Shown piece by piece: positions 34,467 through 42,215 of a stretch of 64,000 bases of DNA; position 1 is the stretch's first letter; the number at the start of each line of letters is the position of its first letter. The notes below the pieces were generated by a model. That model saw nothing but the letters and a program-made list of their open reading frames with translations, made no database searches and had not been told where the DNA came from. The stretch is from Sedimenticola selenatireducens DSM 17993 (GTDB lineage: Bacteria; Pseudomonadota; Gammaproteobacteria; Chromatiales; Chromatiaceae). Position numbers and translations under genes: made by a program. The DNA lies in assembly GCF_000428045.1 (NCBI RefSeq), contig NZ_ATZE01000002.1:183025-247024 (forward strand), given 5' to 3'.

Positions 34467-35011
34467 CTCAATCGAGTGCCTGCGTCCGGGTTTGTATCCA
34501 GGGCATATACCGCATGGTCCGTATCAGCACAGCGCTCATGGGTTCGCCGGAAGGTCTCCTGCAGAATCATCGCATCGGTGCTGGCGCGATGGCGGGCCAG
34601 TTTCATCTCGGCAATCACCTGCGCCTTGGTCGGCTGCCAGAGCAGCACCTGCTGTTCGCTGATCAGACTGCGCAGACTGTCCAGGGTAAAGAGTTGCGGT
34701 ATCCCGGTCAGGTCATACAGTTTGCCGATCCAGGAGATATCGTGACTCCAGGCATCGGTGTAGATCCTTCTGCCCTTGAGCAACCGGTTGAGTTCGTCGG
34801 CTACCTGCTCGGGCGGCTTTCCTTTATCCAGCAGCAGTTGTCTGGAGATGCCGTGCACCGCTTCGGCGCTTTTGTCCCAGAAGGTCCAGTGCGCCGCCGG
34901 TTTGATGATGCGACAGAAACATTGTCGGTCAGGGAGAATCACGCCCACCTCGATCGGGTAGCTGTCGCGTCCGAATCCCGAGGCTTCAATGTCGATAATG
35001 ATTGGTAGCAT
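34463..35011 (-). CDS. DEDD-family 3'-5' exonuclease
   Basis: This 182-residue protein has the exonuclease I motif I-D-I-E-A-S-G near the start, a central W-S-H-D segment and a late H-R-A-S-T-D (H-x4-D), all typical of DEDDh nucleases such as the DnaQ group. It probably degrades single-stranded nucleic acid with two metal ions. It is translationally coupled to the EamA gene downstream (ATGA overlap). Confidence 0.85.
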   Translation of the reverse strand: MLPIIIDIEASGFGRDSYPIEVGVILPDRQCFCRIIKPAAHWTFWDKSAEAVHGISRQLLLDKGKPPEQVADELNRLLKGRRIYTDAWSHDISWIGKLYDLTGIPQLFTLDSLRSLISEQQVLLWQPTKAQVIAEMKLARHRASTDAMILQETFRRTHERCADTDHAVYALDTNPDAGTRLR

Positions 35012-35080
35012 GATCCCTCGCCTTTTGCACTCTTATACACCCATCGACCGAACGGGTCATATATAAAGCCGGGATCTGTT

Positions 35081-35911
35081 TTATCCGGCCGCCGTTGGCT
35101 GGCATCGGCTGCAGTAATAGCATGGCTGCCCCGCGTTCGGGGTTTTTTCGATCGGATGACCGCAGCGGTAACAGGGCAGGCCTTCGCGTCTGAAGAGATA
35201 AAACCGGGCCTGCTCAAATGAGGCACCGGATGACATCAGGCGGTCTGCCGTGGCCGGATCGTTGGTAATGCCACCGGTGCGATAGGACTGTCTGGGCAGC
35301 TCAATCAGTGCATGGGTGAGTGATGCCAGCTGCTCGCCGCTACAGTCAATGGGGCGCAGGGTCGGGTGCAGACCGCTCAAGAACAGGATCTCACAGCGCA
35401 GGTAGTTGCCCAGTCCGGCGACAAAGGTTTGATCGGTGAGCAGGTGGCCGAGACGCCTGTTGCGAAAGGCGGGTTGCATCAGTCGATCCATCAGACAGGA
35501 TTTGTCCGTTGCCGGGTGCAGAATGTCCGGTCCCAGTCTGCTCAGAAAAGGATGCTTTCGGAGCTGTGTGTCATTCAACAACTCAATAGTGGATGCGCTG
35601 TAAAGGTGAGCGGCTGAACTGTCTGTGACCAGTGCCACACGCAATTGCCGCCTGGTATCCGGTTGCAGATCGGCCGGCCCGGTGGTCCAGCGGCCATAGA
35701 GCTGGTTATGGGTGTAGAGGGTCAGCTGGTTATCAAATCGCGTGAGCATTGCCTTACCAACCGTATCGACCCGGGACACCCGGCTACCAATGAGTGCCGC
35801 TCCCCGCGACTTCAGATGATCCAGGCCAAAATGTACCTGGACCAGGGGGCGTGCTTTCAATGCCGCTTCTACTTGGTCCGCGGCGCGGCGGATTTCCGGC
35901 CCCTCAGGCAT
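35081..35911 (-). CDS. nei: DNA glycosylase/AP lyase, Nei (endonuclease VIII) family
   Basis: This repair enzyme removes oxidised pyrimidines from DNA and cleaves the abasic site. The mature N-terminal P-E-G-P-E-I motif gives the catalytic Pro2 and Glu3. The helix-two-turn-helix is followed by a C-terminal zinc finger C-Y-R-C ... C-Y-Y-C. Length (276) is close to Nei rather than Fpg, and the P-E-G-P-E-I-R-R-A start favours Nei. The next gene downstream on the same strand is the exonuclease. Confidence 0.88.
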   Translation of the reverse strand: MPEGPEIRRAADQVEAALKARPLVQVHFGLDHLKSRGAALIGSRVSRVDTVGKAMLTRFDNQLTLYTHNQLYGRWTTGPADLQPDTRRQLRVALVTDSSAAHLYSASTIELLNDTQLRKHPFLSRLGPDILHPATDKSCLMDRLMQPAFRNRRLGHLLTDQTFVAGLGNYLRCEILFLSGLHPTLRPIDCSGEQLASLTHALIELPRQSYRTGGITNDPATADRLMSSGASFEQARFYLFRREGLPCYRCGHPIEKTPNAGQPCYYCSRCQPTAAG

Positions 35912-36376
35912 GCTTTAAACTCCGGTTAGTTGTGATTTAGTCAAGGTGACCGGCATCGATAATCGCCTCCGGGGCATTGCGATGTGGCCCAGGCAGTTTA
36001 ACGGATACATGGGGTTGCTACACATCGAATAAGCACGAGGGAACGTGACCCTCCGACCCGAACTTTTGTGACATTTCGTCGGCTTGCGTTCGTTTCAACC
36101 CCCTATAGCAACGTTGAAATGTACAGCCATCTACTGTCGATAAATTTTACACTGCCAAGCTTACTTGTTGAATTTAAACATATTTTAAAGTTCTAATTAA
36201 CATTAAAAAACAATTGATTGCAAGATTAGCGAAATTAATGGCACTAAAAATGCGTTAGTGAATTTTAACTGTAAGTTTGAACTGTTATGAGAATTATAAG
36301 CAGTAGGGTTGGTTTTAATATTTCGATGGAGCGAAGGGGCAGTGCTTGTGCAGAGATAAACTTCGGAGGGCGGAGA
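35912..36376. other. Divergent AT-rich region
   Basis: These 465 bases lie between nei (minus) and the surface-protein gene (plus). The part from about 36120 to 36300 is very AT rich and probably holds the latter's promoter; a TATAAG occurs just past 36290. No operator could be recognised. Confidence 0.35.
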
Positions 36377-37573
36377 ATGAAAAAACCACTAATGAAAACC
36401 TTGATTTGCGCGGCCATCGCGACATCGCTGGGGTCTGTCGCAATAACCGCCGAAGCATCTCACTTTCGTGGGGGGGCCATGGTCCCCACGATTCAAAACG
36501 GCATCCTGACGGTGGTACAGACGACCTTCTGGCGTAAAAATACCAGTGAGGCAAATACACCGACGGTTACCGGAGTGGGCGGCATGACGCTGCAGAGCAC
36601 GGCAACGGATACCTCGGATTCCCGCTATGACAGGCGTACCAATGTCTACACGGTGGATGTCAGCAATGCCACCCAAGGTGTGTTGAACATCACCGCGGGC
36701 AGCTGCTGTCGGGTAGCTGTTGGAGGCCTGGGTAACTGGAGTGAGAGTTCCTGGGACCTGAACTCTGCCATCGCCTGGGATGGGACCAACGCCGCCCCGA
36801 TCACGTTTGATTTCGGCACCATTCAGCCGGAAGTGAGCCGCTTGGCGGGTAATGACTATGCACAAGGCCTCAATGCCACTTCGCCGGACGCGCTGGCCCT
36901 GAGCTACAACCAGGCGCTGAACCTGAACATCAACTCTCAGGTGCCAGGTTTTACCGTTAACACCACCACCGGCCAGATGACCATTATCGGAGATGCCAAC
37001 CGCGCCCTGATTACCGACAATACCACGCTCGGTGGCCAGAATGTGGGTGCGGATGCCGCCTTCAGCGGCAACATCATCGCCAGCGACGGCTCATTTGTGG
37101 AGTTCGACTGGATGTTTGACGGTGTGGATGCCGCCTCCAACCAGGCGCCGATGGTGGATGATGCCGTTATCAATGCCCTGGTCGGTCCCGGACCTATTCT
37201 GCATACGTTCACCGCGACGGATCCGGAAGATGGCGCCTTGCTTGGCCCGCCGGGGTCCTGGGATCCCATCCTGGTGCTGGGTGCGGGCTTTATTAACGCG
37301 TTGCCGACCTTCGATCCCAACACACAAATGTTGTCGTGGGATACCACCGGCTACGCTGCCGGGCAATATCTCATCCAGGCACGCGCCTTCGATTCGAACA
37401 ATGTGGGTGACTTCGGCTTGCTGACGGTCAATCTGTGCAACAGCCCAAATGATCCTCCATGCGCCTCGACACCACCGCCTCCTCCGGGTATTCCGGTACC
37501 GGGGACCCTGCTGCTCATGGGGCTCGGCCTGGCTGGACTGGGATGGAGACGCAACAAGAAAGAGCAGAATTGA
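36377..37573 (+). CDS. Exported protein with PEP-CTERM-like anchor
   Basis: This 398-residue protein has a signal peptide (about 1-25, ending near A-E-A-S-H) and a C-terminal tripartite tail: I-P-V-P-G-T, a hydrophobic helix L-L-L-M-G-L-G-L-A-G-L-G, and W-R-R-N-K-K. This fits PEP-CTERM signals, which an exosortase cuts to release or display the protein, though no exosortase is in the window. The middle contains a mature Gly/Asn/Thr/Asp-rich beta region like surface proteins. ATG 36377 follows GGAGGGCGGAG, better than the upstream ATG at 36287. Confidence 0.75.
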   Translation: MKKPLMKTLICAAIATSLGSVAITAEASHFRGGAMVPTIQNGILTVVQTTFWRKNTSEANTPTVTGVGGMTLQSTATDTSDSRYDRRTNVYTVDVSNATQGVLNITAGSCCRVAVGGLGNWSESSWDLNSAIAWDGTNAAPITFDFGTIQPEVSRLAGNDYAQGLNATSPDALALSYNQALNLNINSQVPGFTVNTTTGQMTIIGDANRALITDNTTLGGQNVGADAAFSGNIIASDGSFVEFDWMFDGVDAASNQAPMVDDAVINALVGPGPILHTFTATDPEDGALLGPPGSWDPILVLGAGFINALPTFDPNTQMLSWDTTGYAAGQYLIQARAFDSNNVGDFGLLTVNLCNSPNDPPCASTPPPPPGIPVPGTLLLMGLGLAGLGWRRNKKEQN

Positions 37574-37610
37574 TCAGACCGCTCTAGTGGTTTCAATGTG
37601 GATCAATGAC

Positions 37611-37640
37611 AGGGACCTCACTTTGTTGAGGTCCCTTTTT
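37611..37640 (+). terminator. Rho-independent terminator
   Basis: The stem AGGGACCTCA/TGAGGTCCCT with a six-base loop is followed directly by TTTTT. It follows the PEP-CTERM-like gene by about 38 bases. Confidence 0.92.
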
Positions 37641-37728
37641 CATGGTGCGCACGCCTGCGAGGCGGATGGCATGTTGTGTTGGATTCCACTGACTCAATAA
37701 AAAAATACCAGACTATAATTTTTTAATT

Positions 37729-38157
37729 ATGACCCACAATAATCATCCAAAACATGAACGGAACAATAGCCTGATAATGCGGGTGGTTATACTGGGCGGC
37801 CTCCTGGTCAGTCTACCCGGTTACCCGGCACATCATCCGGACGGGGCCGAAAAGAGTCAGGAATCAATCAAAAAATCCGTAGCATCGGGAAAGATACACG
37901 AAGAGTGCGTGCTGGTGCGGGAAGGACACAGGCTGCAGTATCATTTCACGGCCAGTGCGGGTATCGAATTCAATCTTCATTACCATAATGCACAACAGGG
38001 TCGGGTCATCTATCTGTTTGGGCCGTCGTCGGTCAGCGCCAATCCGGCGGAAAACCAGTATGCCGCCCCGGAGCCACAGGTCGTCTGCCTGATGTGGAAT
38101 AACAAAGCTACGGACCCCGTTCTTTTGGGTTATTCTTTTAGTATTACCCCGATTTAA
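37729..38157 (+). CDS. Small exported protein
   Basis: The 142-residue product has a hydrophobic N-terminal segment, M-R-V-V-I-L-G-G-L-L-V-S-L, that could be a signal peptide, starting at Met17 (37777) or the first Met. The rest is beta-rich with two Cys that could pair. I do not recognise a family. It lies between the PEP-CTERM-like gene and the TPR protein in the same direction. Confidence 0.6.
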   Translation: MTHNNHPKHERNNSLIMRVVILGGLLVSLPGYPAHHPDGAEKSQESIKKSVASGKIHEECVLVREGHRLQYHFTASAGIEFNLHYHNAQQGRVIYLFGPSSVSANPAENQYAAPEPQVVCLMWNNKATDPVLLGYSFSITPI

Positions 38158-38190
38158 CGAATAAGCCGAATCACAGAAGAGGACGCCATT

Positions 38191-40035
38191 ATGTATCGGT
38201 TGTTAACAGGCGTTGCATTCATGATGGTCATGGTAACGTCCAGCCATGCCATTACCATTGAACAGTCATCCCCCATAGAAGCCCCCACCATCGATTCGCT
38301 AAGTATTAGCAACCCGGCGGTTATTCGCGACAGTCAGTTGCAGGAGATCGTTAAACTTATTCAGGCGGGAAGACAGCAGGAAGCCAATGTTCAAATTGCC
38401 AGGATTCTGGCGCGACGCCCCAAGGATAAGGATGCACTGGAGCTTGCCGGCATCTCGTTGATGATGATGAAGAACTTCAAGGCCGCGGAAGAGGCGTTTC
38501 AGCGGCTTGTGGCGCTGCCCCCCGTGAAAGCGGAGGTGATCACCAAATATGGCGTCACCAAGATTCTTAATGGCGATCTGAAAATGGGTGAAAAACTGCT
38601 GCGGCAAGTGGTGCAGGTGACGCCCGAAGACCACTTGGCCAACCGTTATCTCGGCTGGTTGGCCGACAGAGCTGGGGACACTCGACAGGCTATCTATTAC
38701 CTGGAAAAACTACCATCGGCCAGAGCGGCAGGGCTCAGGGATTTTCATCTGGCACTGGCGCGAAACTACAAGCAGGTCCAGTCCTACCAATCCATCATTG
38801 ACCTGCTTTCGCCGGTTTTAGCGGACGATAAGCTGGATAACAGTGCACTCACAACCCGGGCAGCCCTGTATCTGACGCTCTCTTATGCGGCCACTGGCGA
38901 TGCCATAAAATCCAGACAGTGGGTCGCATCGCTTAAGCCGCTGATTGCGGACAATCCGTTAAACCTGTTCCAGCTCGAGATGGGGCTGGCGGAGGTAACC
39001 AAGGATACCCGGGCCGCCCAAAAAGCTGTTCGGGAGCTGTTGGAGAAGGTGCCCGGTGCCGAAGCATACGCCCGCTTTGAGCTGGCCAGGGTACACCTGT
39101 TGGCTGGTGAAGTGATCAAGGCGGTGGATGAGTATGAAACAGCCCTGAAGAGTGTCGATGAGGCCGATACGGCAAATATCCTGAAAGTGATGATCCCGGT
39201 GTTGCTAGGCGAAAGCATGAATGAGTATGCAATCGGCGTGCTGGAGCGGGCCACACGGAAGTATCCGAACAATGATGATTTTTTATATGGCCTGGCTGAT
39301 CTGCAATTGACCAGCGGAAGAGTCCAGGCGTCGCAGGTGACGCTCGCCGCCCTGATCGAACGTCCACAACCCTACCCGCCGGCACTACTGCTGGGGGGTA
39401 AAGTGGCCCGCGCGGAGAAAGACTATGCGGCGGCCAGTCGTTACCTGCGCCAATATATCGATCTTGATCCCACTGACGAAAGTGCCTGGATTGCGCTGGC
39501 CGGTATTCATTTCGATCAAAACGATATTCCTCAAGCCATCGAAACCCTGAAACAGGCTGTCGAGGTGAACCCAACCAAGGCGATACTGGAATATGAACTG
39601 GGTACCCTGTATCAGGCTGCCGGGAAACTGGACATGGCCAATAAACGGTACGAAGCGGCACTGTCCCTGAATGGCGACTATCTGGCGGCCATGGATAACC
39701 TTGCCAGCAACCTGCTGGATCTTAACCAGGATATCAAGAGAGCGCGTGCCCTGGCAGGAAAGGTGTACGCCGAGTTGCCTGATACTCCTTACATCCAGGA
39801 TCTTTGGGGTTGGGCCTTGTATCGTAGTGGAGACCTGAAAAATGCCAAGGTTACATTACAGAAAGCGGCCATGGGGATAACCGATTCGGGGCGTGCCGAT
39901 TATCATCTGGCGCTTGCCTTGAGGGATCTTGGCGATAAGGAAACTGCGAAAAAGCACTTTAAATTGGCGCTGGATAAGGGTCTGTCGGCGCCGCTCAAAT
40001 CGGAAGTCGAAGCCGCCATGAAAGCCGAAAAGTAA
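38191..40035 (+). CDS. Exported long TPR protein (PEP-CTERM locus)
   Basis: This 614-residue protein has a signal peptide (about 1-21) followed by many helical TPR-type units through the whole length, for example A-A-E-E-A-F-Q-R-L-V and A-I-E-T-L-K-Q-A-V-E-V-N-P. PEP-CTERM systems include such periplasmic TPR proteins (PrsT-like), which is one reason to link it with the anchored protein upstream; the length is shorter than typical PrsT. It starts 33 bases after the small gene. Confidence 0.75.
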   Translation: MYRLLTGVAFMMVMVTSSHAITIEQSSPIEAPTIDSLSISNPAVIRDSQLQEIVKLIQAGRQQEANVQIARILARRPKDKDALELAGISLMMMKNFKAAEEAFQRLVALPPVKAEVITKYGVTKILNGDLKMGEKLLRQVVQVTPEDHLANRYLGWLADRAGDTRQAIYYLEKLPSARAAGLRDFHLALARNYKQVQSYQSIIDLLSPVLADDKLDNSALTTRAALYLTLSYAATGDAIKSRQWVASLKPLIADNPLNLFQLEMGLAEVTKDTRAAQKAVRELLEKVPGAEAYARFELARVHLLAGEVIKAVDEYETALKSVDEADTANILKVMIPVLLGESMNEYAIGVLERATRKYPNNDDFLYGLADLQLTSGRVQASQVTLAALIERPQPYPPALLLGGKVARAEKDYAAASRYLRQYIDLDPTDESAWIALAGIHFDQNDIPQAIETLKQAVEVNPTKAILEYELGTLYQAAGKLDMANKRYEAALSLNGDYLAAMDNLASNLLDLNQDIKRARALAGKVYAELPDTPYIQDLWGWALYRSGDLKNAKVTLQKAAMGITDSGRADYHLALALRDLGDKETAKKHFKLALDKGLSAPLKSEVEAAMKAEK

Positions 40036-40079
40036 CGGCTGTTCCAGTTGATGTTCACATGAGGCGCGGTGAATTTTTT

Positions 40080-40652
40080 GGCTATGTTCCAATTAGTTGT
40101 TGGTCTTGTTTTGGCTTGGCTTGGCTTGGAGATTCGCCCGGTAGGAGCGGCGCCTCGCCGCGAATTCGGCCCGGGGCGGGCCTCCTACAGGTCAAACCCC
40201 TCTCCGGCGACCCAAGCGTAGCGGTAGGAGCGGCGCCTCGCCGCGAATTCGGCCCGGGGCGGGCCTCCTACAGGTCAAACCCCTCTCCGGCGACCCAAGC
40301 GTAGCGGTAGGAGCGGCGCCTCGCCGCGAATTCGGCCCGGGGCGGGCCTCCACAGGTTAAACCCCTCTCCGGTGGCCAAGCGTAGCGGTAGGAGCGGCGT
40401 CTCGCCGCGAATTCGACCCGGGGCGGGCTTCCTGCAGGTCAAACCCCTCTCCGGCGACCAAGCGTAGCGGTAGGAGCGGCGCCTCGCCGCGAATTCGGCC
40501 CGGGGCGGGCCTCCTACAGGTCAAACCCCTCTCCGGCGACCCAAGCGTAGCGGTAGGAGCGGCTTCAGCCGCGAAAATCCCGGATAACCCGGCACCTATG
40601 GGCCGACCCTCCAGGTCAAATCAGTACCAACACATAATTGGGACAGCGCCAG
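40080..40652. repeat. Six-unit 83-bp palindromic tandem array
   Basis: Units begin at 40141, 40224, 40307, 40388, 40470 and 40553 with 81-83-base spacing. Each opens GTAGGAGCGG and closes near GGCCTCCTACAGG, inverted to each other. The last unit is divergent (GTAGGAGCGGCTTCAGCCGCG). The array lies in a frame with ends like GGCTATGTTCCAATTA at left (40080) and TAATTGGGACAGCGCC at right (about 40637), loosely inverted. The same left end and TTGGTCTTGTTTTGGCTT block recur at 46.5 kb. No CRISPR spacers are present. Confidence 0.88.
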
Positions 40653-40685
40653 ATTGGTGGTTACCAATCCCGCTTCGATGCTGGT

Positions 40686-42122
40686 TCAGTCGATGCCCGA
40701 GCGGATGTCGACAATCTCATCCAGCAGTGCCTGGATGTCGTTTAGGCTGGTGGCCGGGTTCATGAACACCAGTCGCAGCCAGCGTTGTCCACGGTACAGG
40801 GTGGACGAGATATAGAAATCGCCCCGTTCCAGCAGTTGTCGGCGAATCTCCAGTTGGATATGGTCGTCGCCGCTGATCCTGAAGCAAAGGATGTTGGTCT
40901 CGGGCTGGATGGCCAGTTCGAAGCCAATCCGCTCCCTGATCAGATCGGCCGCCTCCCGGGCGCGTTGCACCAGCCCCTCCACATGTCGCGCCAGCCCCGC
41001 TTCTCCCATCGCCGCGATGGTCATGAACAGCCGTAGTCCCAGGCCTGCCTTGGTGCACTCCACGGTACGGGAGATGAAGTCGAAACCGGGCTGATCCTTG
41101 GCGTGCAGCAAGTAGCTCGCCTCCTGCTCGAAGGCGTGATCCAGGTGGCGGTGGTCCCGCACCAGCACGGCGGCGCACACGGTCGGTGTGCACATCATCT
41201 TGTGGGCGTCCCAGACCACCGAGTCGGCCAGCTCAATGCCGTGCAGTAGGTGGCGCAGTTTGTCCGATACCAGCGCGCCGCCACCATGGGCGGCGTCCAC
41301 ATGCAGCCAGATGTGGTGTTCCCGGCAAATAGCAGCGATCTCCGTGAGCGGGTCATAGAGACCGGCTGCCGTGCCGCAGGCATTGGCCACGATGGCCATC
41401 ACCTGTCTGCCTTGTGATTGAAGATCAGCGATCTGTTCGGTCATGTGTGCGGGCTGCACCCGGCCATCCGCATCGGCCGGCAGGGTGAGGCAGTTGTCCT
41501 CGCCCAAGCCGAGAATGGCCACTGCCCGTTTCATTGAGTAATGCGACTGCTCCGGCACCAGTACCACCTGATTGCCCGGGTTGCCGGATTTCCAGAATGC
41601 CGGCACCCGCGCGCCGCGGGCCGCCAGCAGCGCGGTGAGATTGGCCAGTGAGCCGCCGTGAGTCAGCACGCCACCGGCATGCCCGGATTGCGGGTCCAAC
41701 TGCCGGTTGCTGGTGGTACCCGTCCAGCCAATTTTTTCCAACATCCAGTTGATCATGAAGTACTCGATACTGGAGGCTGCCGGGCCCATCTCATAGATGG
41801 CCATGGCGTTGTTGGTGGCGCCGTCGATCAGGGAGCCAAGCGCCCCGGTGGTGTGAGGCACCGCCACCTGATGGGCCAGAAAGCCGGGATGGTGCAGCCG
41901 GGTGGTGGCGCTCAGATAGTCCTGGACAAAATGGCGCAGTGACTCGCCTGTCAGGTCTCCCCGGGCAATGTGCTGTCGAAGCTCAAGCTGTTCAATTACG
42001 GTTTCCAGTACAGGCTGGTGGATAACCGGGACGTCTCTGTTGCCCGATTCGCGGATATAGTCCGCCAGCGCATGGACCACAATGGCGGCGTCTTCAGTAA
42101 AGGGTGCCTGCTGGCTGCTCAT
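40686..42122 (-). CDS. PLP-dependent group II decarboxylase
   Basis: This enzyme belongs to the fold-type I decarboxylases (glutamate, diaminobutyrate, aromatic amino acid). The PLP-lysine motif W-D-A-H-K-M-M is present, as is the conserved H-V-D-A-A-H-G-G segment, and the large N-terminal T-H-G-G-S-L-A-N-L-T-A-L block. The substrate is unassigned; diaminobutyrate or glutamate are possibilities. ATG 42122 (478 residues) is chosen, with 42176 as alternative. It lies just downstream of the c-di-GMP enzyme. Confidence 0.8.
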   Translation of the reverse strand: MSSQQAPFTEDAAIVVHALADYIRESGNRDVPVIHQPVLETVIEQLELRQHIARGDLTGESLRHFVQDYLSATTRLHHPGFLAHQVAVPHTTGALGSLIDGATNNAMAIYEMGPAASSIEYFMINWMLEKIGWTGTTSNRQLDPQSGHAGGVLTHGGSLANLTALLAARGARVPAFWKSGNPGNQVVLVPEQSHYSMKRAVAILGLGEDNCLTLPADADGRVQPAHMTEQIADLQSQGRQVMAIVANACGTAAGLYDPLTEIAAICREHHIWLHVDAAHGGGALVSDKLRHLLHGIELADSVVWDAHKMMCTPTVCAAVLVRDHRHLDHAFEQEASYLLHAKDQPGFDFISRTVECTKAGLGLRLFMTIAAMGEAGLARHVEGLVQRAREAADLIRERIGFELAIQPETNILCFRISGDDHIQLEIRRQLLERGDFYISSTLYRGQRWLRLVFMNPATSLNDIQALLDEIVDIRSGID

Positions 42123-42215
42123 ATCTCTGCCGGGGTTGGGAAAAAGAGATCGGTCGAGGACTGGAGAATACTGCAAACCCGGATCAGAACAAAGCGGCGA
42201 GCGGAGTGGTTTGGC

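Noticed and set aside
40141..40615. Possible CRISPR array
   Set aside because: Units are ~83 bases of repeated sequence throughout, with no unique spacers between short repeats.
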